Source of the DNA: DATFNV01 sp035266225
Lineage (GTDB): Bacteria; Planctomycetota; Planctomycetia; Gemmatales; Gemmataceae
DNA length: 25,996 nt
NCBI GenBank assembly: GCA_035266225.1
Contig: DATFNV010000303.1
Coordinates: 1 to 25,996 of the forward strand
Reading direction: 5' to 3'
Below, piece after piece: positions 6,140 to 13,620 of the stretch; positions within the stretch are counted from its first letter, which is position 1; each line of letters starts with the position of its first letter. The translations under genes were made by a program, and so were the position numbers. A model generated the notes under the pieces. That model searched no databases, was not told the DNA's origin, and was given only the letters and a program-made list of their open reading frames with translations.

Positions 6140-7613
6140 GAACGAGGTCGTCGGCGTCCGTGACGATGAACCGCTGCGGGCCGGCCATCAATTCCTGGCG
6201 GATCGATGCCTGGTGACTGGAGTAAACGTAGAGACACCCGCTGGGAAGGATATAGCGCGTTGGCGGTTGGATGCCCAGCGCCGGCTGGAGCGGGATGGTC
6301 GCGGTATCATAGCAGAGGACGTCGCGGTCGCCCACCCGCTGCTCTCGCAGGAAGTCAGCGACGTGGTCCAGTTCAACCCAGGTCGGCCCTGCGTCCAGGT
6401 GCAAGCGATCATGCATCGTGGGCGTGCTGCCCTCGTGCCAGCATTCCGCCCAAAGGGCCAGCCGGTGCGGCCGGCAGGCCGGTTGGTACGCGACGGCCGC
6501 CAAGCCAAAAATGCCCAGCGTGAGCCAACCGCGCCCGCCCCAGGGACGACAGGCCAGCCAACTGGCGACTTGGGTGATCGCCAGCAGGATCACCGGCGTC
6601 ATGTGGTAGGCGTACTGACCCTGGATGAGCGCCGCTTGCGCCAGCCAGCCCAGGTAAAGCCCGGCCAAGAGCGGCTGGGGTCGGATGGCGCTTGCGGGCG
6701 CGACACGAAGGGGCCCCGTGAGCGTCGGGACGAGAGTCAACAGGGCCAGCGGCAGAGCTGCCAGGCGAAGCAGCGACCAGGGGAACACCCCCCAGAGCAT
6801 CAGTTGCCCGCGCTGCGCCCAGTTTGCCGTCCGGGAGTAGTAGTCGCCACGGTACAGGGCAACGGTGTGCCAATAGTCGGCGAACGTCCCGTGGGCCAGG
6901 AGCGAGCCCTGCCAGATGGCACCCATGAGGAGCCCCCCGACGAGGAGTCCGCCCGTGTCGCGCGCCAGCCGCGCGCGCCAGCCGGGGCCGGAGCGACGAA
7001 CGACCAGGGCTGATGCCAGCCAGGTCAGCAGGCCCGGGACAACGACGTACGGCTTGATGAGGCACGCCGCTCCCCACAGCAGCCCCTCCGCGGCGCCCCA
7101 GGCGAACCACCCGTGAGATCGGGCGACCTGGCGGCGACGCAGGTGCAGGGCCGCGACCGCGGGCAGCAGCATCCAGGTATCCGGCTGCACCTGGCACCCC
7201 TCGCTTGTCGTCAGGTAGAAGGCGCACAACAGCACGGCCGACCAGACACATCCCCCGCGTGTCATCCCAGTGTCGCGCAGCCAGCGCACAAGCAGGGCGA
7301 CCACGGCCCCTACGACCAGCAGATCCGCCAGGCGGGCGGCAAAGGAGGAACCGCCGAGCGTCGCGCGGACGGCCGCCAGGGCCCACGCCATCCCGGGGGG
7401 CACCAGGAACACGAAATCCTTCTCCAGCGCACCGCCGCGAAGGACGTCGCGGGCGCAGATGTCGTAAAAACAAGCGTCTGTCGTCAGCGGCATGCAAAGG
7501 AACAGGGGCACAAGCCAGAGGAGCAGGCTGGCCAGCGCCAGCCAGGCGGCCAATTCCGGCCAGCAGTCGGGCCACGCGCTGCGTGGCGCCGCCGCTGATA
7601 ATCGGGCTACCAT
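6003..7613 (-). CDS. GT39/PMT-like integral membrane glycosyltransferase
   Basis: This 536-residue polytopic membrane protein has roughly nine or ten hydrophobic segments. They begin near residue 20 and continue to about residue 390, and a soluble C-terminal domain follows. The first extracytoplasmic loop holds TTDACFYDICARDVLRGG, matching the acidic catalytic loop of GT39/ArnT-type (GT-C) enzymes, which move sugars from polyprenyl-phosphate carriers. The ATG at 7613 is chosen because AGGAGAGG lies just upstream; the in-frame codon 57 bp earlier lacks a site. The last 15 or so residues (from PSGAAPRR on) and the stop codon come from the antisense strand of the dehydrogenase remnant, so the native C-terminus was probably lost or altered. 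It lies between the two copies of the operon leader and opposes the sugar operon. A role in the same surface glycan is inferred. Confidence 0.82.
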   Translation of the reverse strand: MVARLSAAAPRSAWPDCWPELAAWLALASLLLWLVPLFLCMPLTTDACFYDICARDVLRGGALEKDFVFLVPPGMAWALAAVRATLGGSSFAARLADLLVVGAVVALLVRWLRDTGMTRGGCVWSAVLLCAFYLTTSEGCQVQPDTWMLLPAVAALHLRRRQVARSHGWFAWGAAEGLLWGAACLIKPYVVVPGLLTWLASALVVRRSGPGWRARLARDTGGLLVGGLLMGAIWQGSLLAHGTFADYWHTVALYRGDYYSRTANWAQRGQLMLWGVFPWSLLRLAALPLALLTLVPTLTGPLRVAPASAIRPQPLLAGLYLGWLAQAALIQGQYAYHMTPVILLAITQVASWLACRPWGGRGWLTLGIFGLAAVAYQPACRPHRLALWAECWHEGSTPTMHDRLHLDAGPTWVELDHVADFLREQRVGDRDVLCYDTATIPLQPALGIQPPTRYILPSGCLYVYSSHQASIRQELMAGPQRFIVTDADDLVLKLSPPQARCSWPYTEPEVFCAGRYHVYRAPSGAAPRRGAGAAGR

Positions 7614-7708
7614 CGATCGGCCTCTCCTGGGCAGGGTGCGGGGGGGATCGTGGCGGGAAAGACGGCCCATGCTGACGAGTCACGTGCGATGACCGCAGCT
7701 GTCCGGGA

Positions 7709-7738
7709 ATTATAGCACGCTCGCACCTCCGCGTTGAA
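7709..7738 (-). promoter_or_regulatory. Probable sigma70-type promoter of the GT39-like gene
   Basis: On the minus strand a perfect TATAAT (7714-7709) lies 18 bp downstream of a weak TTCAAC (7738-7733). Transcription would begin near 7702, giving a leader of about 90 nt before the ATG at 7613. Confidence 0.5.
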
Positions 7739-7750
7739 GGGGCGCAACCC

Positions 7751-8066
7751 GCGAATCTCCTTGCGGATCGGCGGGCCGGCCAACATAATACCGCCATCAC
7801 TCGACGGATGAACGCCGCTGTTCGGTGCCCCCCTGAGCGACGGCTCGCTGCTACCACGAGCGTAACCTATAGTCCATCGGGAGTGTTAACTCCGCCAACC
7901 GCGTCTGGGAGGTCGTTCCACAATGCCGATCGCCCCCGACGTCCGACTCGGAGAGGGCGTGAAGATCTTCCACCCCGACCTCGTGAACCTGTACGGCTGC
8001 ACGGTCGGTCCCGACACCCGGATCGGCAGTTTCGTCGAGGTGCAGAAGAACGCGGTCATCGGGGCG
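7751..8066 (+). repeat. Downstream (intact) copy of the duplicated leader and acetyltransferase start
   Basis: This segment is the partner of the direct repeat at 5681-5998. It covers the putative promoter, the leader and the first 48 codons of the acetyltransferase gene. The leader keeps the same element order and spacing as the upstream copy, so the transcription control region was duplicated together with the gene. Confidence 0.85.
7761..7789 (+). promoter_or_regulatory. Candidate promoter of the sugar-nucleotide operon
   Basis: TTGCGG (7761-7766), a 17-bp spacer and CATAAT (7784-7789) fit a weak sigma70-type promoter, with a leader of about 125 nt before the ATG at 7923. CATAAT and the spacing are kept in the degenerate upstream copy (TGGCCG at 5691, CATAAT at 5714), which supports the element. 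The GGGAGG ribosome site for the first gene follows at about 7909. Confidence 0.42.
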
Positions 8067-8405
8067 CGCTGCAAGATCTCGTCGCACACGTTCGTCTGCG
8101 AAGGCGTGACCATCGAGGACGAGGTGTTCGTCGGCCACGGGGTCCTGTTCATCAACGACCGCTATCCGCGCGCCACCAGCGGCGGCCGGCCTCAGACCGA
8201 GGCCGACTGGCAGGTGGTGCCGACCCGCGTCAAGCGCGGGGCGTCCATCGGCAGCGGCGCGGTCATCCTGTGCGGGGTGACCATCGGCGAGGGGGCCCTG
8301 GTCGGGGCCGGAGCGGTCGTCACGCGCGACGTGGCCGACGGGGCGACCGTTGCCGGCGTGCCGGCGCGGCTGCGCCTGCGCGGTTCGGAAGGGAGAAGCG
8401 AATGA
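7923..8405 (+). CDS. Left-handed beta-helix sugar N-acetyltransferase (WbpD/WlbB/FdtC-like)
   Basis: This 160-residue hexapeptide-repeat enzyme has imperfect [LIV]-G-x4 turns throughout, for example VGPDTRIGSFVEVQKNAVIG near residues 28-47 and GASIGSGAVILCGVTIGEGA near 102-121. Between them is the family loop GHGVLFINDRYPRATSGG (about residues 73-90), typical of 3-N-acetyltransferases acting on 3-amino sugar nucleotides. The enzyme would acetylate, from acetyl-CoA, the amine installed by the neighbouring aminotransferase. The trimeric fold and cytoplasmic location follow from the family. The ATG at 7923 has GGGAGG upstream, and the stop overlaps the next start by 4 bp (ATGA). WbpD-type (UDP-GlcNAc3NA) and FdtC/QdtC-type (dTDP sugar) substrates cannot be separated by reading; the gene company favours the WbpB/D/E set. 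Confidence 0.87.
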   Translation: MPIAPDVRLGEGVKIFHPDLVNLYGCTVGPDTRIGSFVEVQKNAVIGARCKISSHTFVCEGVTIEDEVFVGHGVLFINDRYPRATSGGRPQTEADWQVVPTRVKRGASIGSGAVILCGVTIGEGALVGAGAVVTRDVADGATVAGVPARLRLRGSEGRSE

Positions 8406-9430
8406 TCGGCGTCGGCGTGATCGGCTACGGGTACTGGGGGCCGAACCTCGTCCGAAACTTCGCGGAGGTCCCCGGCGCTCGCGTGGCGGTCGTCAGCGAC
8501 CTGCGGGCCCCGCGCCTCGCCGAGGTGCAGCGCCGCTACCCCGGCGTGAAAACCACTGCCGACCCCGGCGAACTCATCAACGACCCGTCCGTGGACGCCG
8601 TCGTCGTCGCCACGCCCGTCTCGACCCACTTCGCGCTGGCGATGGGCGCCCTGCGCGCCGGCAAGCACGTGCTCGTCGAGAAACCCATCGCGGCCGCCGC
8701 GGAGCAGGCGCAGCGCCTCATCGAAGAGGCCGACGCCCGCGGCAAGGTGCTGATGGTCGATCACACCTTCCTCTACACCGGAGCCGTCCGCAAGATTCAC
8801 GACCTGGTCCACGGGCCGGACTTCGGCGACATCTATTACTACGACTCCGTGCGCGTCAACCTCGGCCTGTTCCAGCACGACGTCAACGTGTTGTGGGACC
8901 TGGCGGTGCATGACCTGTCGATCCTCGACCACGTTCTACCGGCGCGGCCGCGGGCGGTGTCGGCGACTGGTATGCGCCACGTCCTCGGCCAACCTGAGAA
9001 CATCGCCTACCTGACCCTCTTCTTCGACGGCCGGCTCATCGCCCACCTGCACGTCAACTGGCTCGCCCCGGTGAAGATCCGCCGCACGCTCATCGGCGGC
9101 AGCAAACAGATGATCGTCTACGACGACCTGGAGCCGAGCGAGAAGATCAAGGTCTACGACAAAGGCGTCACCCTGAACGAGAGCAACGGGGGCGTCTATC
9201 AGCTGCTCGTCGGCTACCGCGCGGGCGACATGTACGCGCCCCAGGTCGATACCACGGAGGCGCTGCGGACCGAGTTGACCCACTTCGTGGAGTGTATCGA
9301 GGGGGGCCGGAGGCCGCTCAGCGACGGCCCCTCGGGACTGCGCATCGTGCAGGTGCTGGAGGCGGCCGCCCGCTCGATCGCGGACCGCGGGCGCCTGGTG
9401 GAAATCGAACAGGTGAGGGGCTCCCAGTGA
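8402..9430 (+). CDS. Gfo/Idh/MocA-family sugar-nucleotide 3-dehydrogenase (WbpB/WlbA-like)
   Basis: This 342-residue oxidoreductase has an N-terminal Rossmann NAD(P) site GYGYWGP at residues 8-14, the EKP signature at 93-95, and the catalytic helix NVLWDLAVHDLSILDHV around residues 162-178. The C-terminal two thirds form the alpha/beta substrate domain. Relatives oxidise the 3-hydroxyl of UDP-GlcNAc uronic acid and hand the 3-keto product to an aminotransferase, which here is the next gene. It starts with ATG overlapping the acetyltransferase stop (ATGA), and its own stop overlaps a GTG start (GTGA), so all three are coupled. Residues 30-45 are nearly identical to those in the remnant near 6000. 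The exact sugar is an inference from the neighbours. Confidence 0.88.
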   Translation: MIGVGVIGYGYWGPNLVRNFAEVPGARVAVVSDLRAPRLAEVQRRYPGVKTTADPGELINDPSVDAVVVATPVSTHFALAMGALRAGKHVLVEKPIAAAAEQAQRLIEEADARGKVLMVDHTFLYTGAVRKIHDLVHGPDFGDIYYYDSVRVNLGLFQHDVNVLWDLAVHDLSILDHVLPARPRAVSATGMRHVLGQPENIAYLTLFFDGRLIAHLHVNWLAPVKIRRTLIGGSKQMIVYDDLEPSEKIKVYDKGVTLNESNGGVYQLLVGYRAGDMYAPQVDTTEALRTELTHFVECIEGGRRPLSDGPSGLRIVQVLEAAARSIADRGRLVEIEQVRGSQ

Positions 9431-10527
9431 TCCCGTTCATCGATCTGAGGGCGCAGTACCAGTCGATCAAGGACGAGGTGTTGCCGGCCGTGGCCCGCGT
9501 GCTGGAGAGCGGACAGTACGTCCTCGGCGAGGAGGTCGCGGCCTTCGAGGGCGAGTTCGCCGCCTACTGCGGGACGAAATACGCCGTCGCCGTCAACAGC
9601 GGCACCAGCGCCTTGCACCTGGCCCTGCTCGCGGCCGGCGCCGGCCCCGGCGACGAGGTGATTACCACGCCCCACACGTTCGTCGCCACCGTGGCCGCCA
9701 TCCTCTACGCCGGCGCTCGCCCCGTCCTCGTGGACATCGACCCGACGACGTACACGATCGACCCCAACCGCGTCGAGGCGGCCATTACGCCCCGAACGAA
9801 GGTGATTATGCCGGTCCACCTGTACGGCCTGATGGCGGACATGGGGGCCATTGGCGAGATCGCCCGGCGGCACGGCCTGACGGTGATCGAGGACGCGGCG
9901 CAGGCCCACGGTGCCGAGTACAAGGGTCAGCGGGCCGGCACGTTCGGCGAGCTGGGCTGCTTCAGCTTCTACCCCGGGAAGAACCTCGGCGCCTGCGGCG
10001 AGGCCGGGGCCGTCGTCACCAACGACCCGGAGAAGGCGCGCGTCCTGCGCCTGCTGCGGGACTGGGGCGCGGAGAAGAAATACCACCACGTCCTGTGCGG
10101 CTTCAACTACCGCATGGAAGGCATCCAGGGTGCCATCCTGCGGATCAAGCTGCGCCACCTGCCGGCGTGGACCGAGGCGCGCTGCCGCCACGCCGCCGCC
10201 TACGACCGACTGCTGGCCGGCACGGGCGTCGGCCTGGCATCGGTCCCGGCGGACCGGCGGCACGTGTACCACATCTACCCCGTGTTCAGCCCGCGGCGCG
10301 ACGCCCTGCAACGGCACTTGCACGAGCGCGGCGTGCAGACGGGGATTCACTACCCAATCCCTGTCCACGCACAGCAGGGGTATGCCCACCTGGGATACGG
10401 CACCGGCGACTTCCCGCACACCGAGACGGCGGCGGCCCAGGAGCTTTCGCTACCGATGTTCGCGGAGTTGTCCGAGCCCGCGCTCGCGGCGGTGGCGGCG
10501 GCCGTCTGCGATTTCTGCCCCGCCTGA
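9427..10527 (+). CDS. DegT/DnrJ/EryC1/StrS aminotransferase (WbpE/WlbC-like)
   Basis: This 366-residue PLP enzyme transfers an amino group to a keto sugar nucleotide. The family landmarks are present: NSGTSALHLAL near residues 58-68, EDAAQAHGA near 156-164, and the PLP-binding lysine at position 185 in FYPGKNLGA. The tail FPHTETAAAQELSLPMF is also typical. The start is the GTG at 9427, which overlaps the dehydrogenase stop (GTGA), follows a GAGGGG site and gives the usual IPFIDLRAQY beginning. The longer ATG frame begins inside the upstream gene and is rejected. Coupled to the 3-dehydrogenase and the N-acetyltransferase, it would act second in oxidation, transamination and acetylation of carbon 3. 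A 64-bp gap follows before the methyltransferase. Confidence 0.9.
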   Translation: MIPFIDLRAQYQSIKDEVLPAVARVLESGQYVLGEEVAAFEGEFAAYCGTKYAVAVNSGTSALHLALLAAGAGPGDEVITTPHTFVATVAAILYAGARPVLVDIDPTTYTIDPNRVEAAITPRTKVIMPVHLYGLMADMGAIGEIARRHGLTVIEDAAQAHGAEYKGQRAGTFGELGCFSFYPGKNLGACGEAGAVVTNDPEKARVLRLLRDWGAEKKYHHVLCGFNYRMEGIQGAILRIKLRHLPAWTEARCRHAAAYDRLLAGTGVGLASVPADRRHVYHIYPVFSPRRDALQRHLHERGVQTGIHYPIPVHAQQGYAHLGYGTGDFPHTETAAAQELSLPMFAELSEPALAAVAAAVCDFCPA

Positions 10528-10591
10528 CCGCGACGGGACCGGGCCAACATTCGCCGCCACCGTGCCGACTCACCGACGAGGAACTTGCGAC

Positions 10592-11380
10592 ATGTCTGAT
10601 GCGGACCTGACGTCACAGACGGCGTCCATCAAGGCTTACTGGGACGGGCGCGCCCTCGACGCGACCCTGGAGCTGGACCTGGTGACTCACCGCGACCGCT
10701 CCCAGCGGCTGCTGGAGATGGAGGTTCTGCTTCAGTACCTGCCGCGCGGCCAGCGCGTGCTGGACGTCGGCTGCGGCAACGGCTTCTCCACGGCCCGGCT
10801 CGCCCGCCACGCCTCGCGCGTGCTGGGCATTGACTACTCGGCGGCCATGATCGAGCGCGCCCGGCGCGACTTCGGCGGCCTGCCGAACGTCGAGTTCCAG
10901 GTGAAGGACGTCCTCAACCTCGACCTGCCGCCGGCCGCCTTCGACGTGGCCGTGTCACAGCGCTGCCTGATCAACCTCGCCAGCTGGGAGGCGCAGCAGA
11001 AGGCCCTCGCCAACATCGCCGCCGCCATCGCGCCGGGCGGCTGCTTCATCCTGCAAGAGGGCACGCGGCAAGGGCGCACTCGGCTCAACGAGGTGCGCGA
11101 GTCGCTCGGGCTGCCGCGCATGCCGCCGGTGGCCTACAACCTCGATTTCGACGAGGACAAACTCTGGCCGTTCCTGCGGCAGTTTTTCGAGATCGTCGAG
11201 GTGCGCCGCCTGGGGCTGTACGACCTGATCGCCCGCGTCGTCCACCCGCTCCTGGTTTCCCCGGCGGAGCCGCGCTACGATGCCAAGATCAACGAGATTG
11301 CCTGGCACGTCAGCGCCCAGTTGCGCGGCGCCGACGACCTGGCCCGTGAGTTTAGCGCGTTCCTGCGCCGCCGCGCCTGA
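10592..11380 (+). CDS. Class I SAM-dependent methyltransferase
   Basis: This 262-residue protein has the class I SAM-binding motif VLDVGCGNGFSTARLA (about residues 54-69). A following acidic strand end (VLGIDYSAAMIERAR, about 75-89) and the motif-IV-like region FDVAVSQRCLINL (about 115-127) are also present. The family methylates small molecules, and in sugar clusters commonly sugar hydroxyl or amino groups. The ATG at 10592 is preceded by GAGGAAC at usable spacing; earlier in-frame codons belong to the aminotransferase region read in another frame. It lies 64 bp after the aminotransferase and 54 bp before the epimerase on the same strand, so it probably belongs to the operon. The substrate is unknown. 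Confidence 0.86.
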   Translation: MSDADLTSQTASIKAYWDGRALDATLELDLVTHRDRSQRLLEMEVLLQYLPRGQRVLDVGCGNGFSTARLARHASRVLGIDYSAAMIERARRDFGGLPNVEFQVKDVLNLDLPPAAFDVAVSQRCLINLASWEAQQKALANIAAAIAPGGCFILQEGTRQGRTRLNEVRESLGLPRMPPVAYNLDFDEDKLWPFLRQFFEIVEVRRLGLYDLIARVVHPLLVSPAEPRYDAKINEIAWHVSAQLRGADDLAREFSAFLRRRA

Positions 11381-11434
11381 CCCGGCGCGGTTCGCGTGCT
11401 GGCTCTACCCACCCTCGCTCCCGGAGGTCGCTTC

Positions 11435-12457
11435 ATGACGTCGCCGCGCGGGCAGCGCGTCCTGGTCACCGGAGGCGCCGGCTTCATCGGCTCACAGCTG
11501 GTCCGCCTGTTGACAGAGCAGGAGGCCTTCGTCGTCGCCGCCGATAGCCTCGTCAACGGCCAGCGCCGGAACCTCGAGGGCCTGCCCGCCGACCGCGCGC
11601 GCCTGGAGGTGGCCGACGTCCGCGACCGCCCCACCCTGGCGGCGCTGTTACGCGGCGTCGATCTCGTCTTCCACCTGGCCTGCCTTGGCGTGCGCCACTC
11701 CCTCCACTCGCCCGACGAGAACCACGAGGTGAACGCCACCGCCACGCTGCACCTGTTGTCGGCGGCGCGGGCGGCCGGCGTGAAGCGTTTCGTCTATGTC
11801 TCCAGCTCCGAGGTCTACGGCACCGCCCGCCGCGTGCCGATGACCGAGGAGCACCCGACGTTCCCCATGACCGTCTACGGGGCCTCGAAGCTCGCCGGCG
11901 AGTGCTACACGCGCGCCTTCTGGGAGACGTACCGGTATCCGACCGTGGTGGTGCGGCCGTTTAACGCCTTCGGACCGCGCTGCCACCACGAGGGGGACAG
12001 CGGCGAAGTCATCCCGAAATTCCTGCTGCGCTGCCTCGCGGGCCGGCCGATGGTCGTCTTCGGCGACGGCACCCAGACGCGCGACTTTACCTACGTCGCC
12101 GACACCGCCGCCGGCATTCTCGCCGCCGGCGTGGCCGACGCCGCGGTCGGTCAGACCATCAACATCGGCAACGGCCGCGAGATCCCCATCAACGCCCTGG
12201 CGCAAACCGTCGCGTCCGTCGCCGGCCGCCCGGGGGCGGAGGTGATCCACGAGGCGCCGCGCCCCGGCGACGTGCTCCGCCTGTACGCCGATACCGGCAA
12301 GGCGAAGGAACTGCTCGGCTTCGAGCCGAAGGTGTCGCTGTCCCAGGGGCTCGGCCTGCTGCGCGACTGGTATCTGAGTTGTGGGCATTCGCCGGAGGCG
12401 CTCCTCGAGCAGGAGGTCGTCCGCAACTGGGAACGAAACGAGGGGGTGCGCGGGTGA
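11435..12457 (+). CDS. NAD-dependent epimerase/dehydratase (extended SDR)
   Basis: This 340-residue extended short-chain dehydrogenase has the NAD motif TGGAGFIG (residues 12-19), the SSSEVYG segment around 122-128, and the catalytic pair Tyr148 and Lys152 in YGASK. The substrate-domain block RPFNAFGPR and the FGDGTQTRDFTYVAD motif are typical of GalE-like epimerases and UDP-glucuronate decarboxylase or dehydratase relatives. It acts on a nucleotide sugar in the cytoplasm; the exact reaction cannot be assigned. The ATG at 11435 follows CGGAGG. Its stop overlaps the GTG of the next aminotransferase by 4 bp (GTGA), so it probably makes the keto sugar or sugar stereoisomer used by that enzyme. 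It is not a WbpI-type non-hydrolysing epimerase. Confidence 0.88.
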   Translation: MTSPRGQRVLVTGGAGFIGSQLVRLLTEQEAFVVAADSLVNGQRRNLEGLPADRARLEVADVRDRPTLAALLRGVDLVFHLACLGVRHSLHSPDENHEVNATATLHLLSAARAAGVKRFVYVSSSEVYGTARRVPMTEEHPTFPMTVYGASKLAGECYTRAFWETYRYPTVVVRPFNAFGPRCHHEGDSGEVIPKFLLRCLAGRPMVVFGDGTQTRDFTYVADTAAGILAAGVADAAVGQTINIGNGREIPINALAQTVASVAGRPGAEVIHEAPRPGDVLRLYADTGKAKELLGFEPKVSLSQGLGLLRDWYLSCGHSPEALLEQEVVRNWERNEGVRG

Positions 12458-13620
12458 GCGACCGAGCCGACTTCATTCCGGTGGCCCGACCGTGGCTCGA
12501 CGAGCGCGAGGCCGAGGCCGCGCGGCGCGCCATCCTGTCCGGGTGGGTCACTCAGGGGCCGGAGGTCGCTGCCTTCGAGCGCGAGTTTGCCGCCTACGTC
12601 GGCGCCCCGCACGCCTGCGCCGTCTCCAGCTGCACCACCGCGCTCCACTTGGCCCTCCTGGCCGCCGGCGTCCGCCCCGGCGACGAGGTCGTCACCGTCA
12701 GTCATTCGTTCATCGCCACCGCCAATAGCGTCCGCTACTGCGGCGCCGTGCCGGTATTCGTGGACATCGACCCCATCACGTTCAACCTCGATCCGACGAA
12801 GCTCCGGGCGGCTCTGACGCCGCGGACACGCGCCGTGCTGTGCGTCCACCAGCTCGGCATGCCCTGCGACCTCCGGGCGATTCTCGCTGCCACCAGGCCG
12901 CTGGCGGTCCCGGTCGTGGAGGACGCCGCCTGTGCCGTCGGCAGCGAGGTCCTCTGGGACGGCCGCTGGGAGCCGATCGGCAGGCCGCACGCGGACGTCG
13001 CCTGCTTCTCATTCCACCCGCGCAAGCTGCTCACGACGGGCGACGGCGGCATGCTGACGACGGCGCGGGCCGACTGGGACCGCAACTTCCGGCTGTGGCG
13101 GCAGCACGGCATGAGTGTGCCCGACACGGTCCGCCACGGCTCGCGCGCGGTCCTCTTCGAGTCGTACCCGGTGCCCGGCTACAACTATCGCCTGAGCGAT
13201 ATTCAGGCGGCCGTCGGCCGCGTGCAGCTCGAGCGCCTGCCGGCGGTGATCGAGCAGCGGCGCCGGCTGGCGGCGCGCTATGCGGAACGGTTGCGCGACG
13301 TCCCCGGCCTGACGGCGCCGCGCGAGCCGGAGGGGGTGCGGACGAACTGGCAGAGCTACTGTGTGTACTTGCCCGACGGCAGCGACCAACGGCGCGTGAT
13401 GCAGCACCTGCTCGACGTTGGCGTGGCGAGCCGGCGCGGCGTCATGTGTACCCACCGCGAGGAATCGTTCCCTCCCGGCAGCTGGCGCGGCGGCCCCGGC
13501 GGGTTGGCCGAAAGCGAACGGGCGCAGGACCGCTGTGTGATCCTGCCCCTCTACCATCAGATGACCGAGGCCGACCAGGACCGCGTCGCCTCGGCCCTGC
13601 GGGAGGCGTGCGCCCGATGA
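12454..13620 (+). CDS. Second DegT/DnrJ/EryC1/StrS aminotransferase
   Basis: This 388-residue PLP aminotransferase resembles the perosamine synthase/ArnB side of the family. It begins FIPVARPWLDEREAEAA, has the CTTALHLALLAAG segment around residues 64-76, EDAACAVGSEV near 155-165, and the PLP lysine at position 191 in SFHPRKLLTTGDGG. It is clearly different from the other aminotransferase in this operon, so two different amino groups or two amino sugars may be made. The GTG at 12454 overlaps the epimerase stop and follows a GAGGGGG site; the ATG reading further upstream lies inside the epimerase gene and is rejected. The stop overlaps the start of the glycosyltransferase by 4 bp (ATGA). The substrate is unknown. 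Confidence 0.88.
   Translation: MSDRADFIPVARPWLDEREAEAARRAILSGWVTQGPEVAAFEREFAAYVGAPHACAVSSCTTALHLALLAAGVRPGDEVVTVSHSFIATANSVRYCGAVPVFVDIDPITFNLDPTKLRAALTPRTRAVLCVHQLGMPCDLRAILAATRPLAVPVVEDAACAVGSEVLWDGRWEPIGRPHADVACFSFHPRKLLTTGDGGMLTTARADWDRNFRLWRQHGMSVPDTVRHGSRAVLFESYPVPGYNYRLSDIQAAVGRVQLERLPAVIEQRRRLAARYAERLRDVPGLTAPREPEGVRTNWQSYCVYLPDGSDQRRVMQHLLDVGVASRRGVMCTHREESFPPGSWRGGPGGLAESERAQDRCVILPLYHQMTEADQDRVASALREACAR

Noticed and set aside
6409..7857. A 482-codon minus-strand frame in a second register over the GT39-like gene
   Set aside because: It lacks hydrophobic segments and is Arg/Pro/Gly-rich, while the neighbouring frame shows regular membrane helices and the GT-C acidic loop.
9214..10419. 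A 401-codon minus-strand frame
   Set aside because: It is antisense to the DegT aminotransferase with an intact PLP lysine; it has only composition-driven openness.
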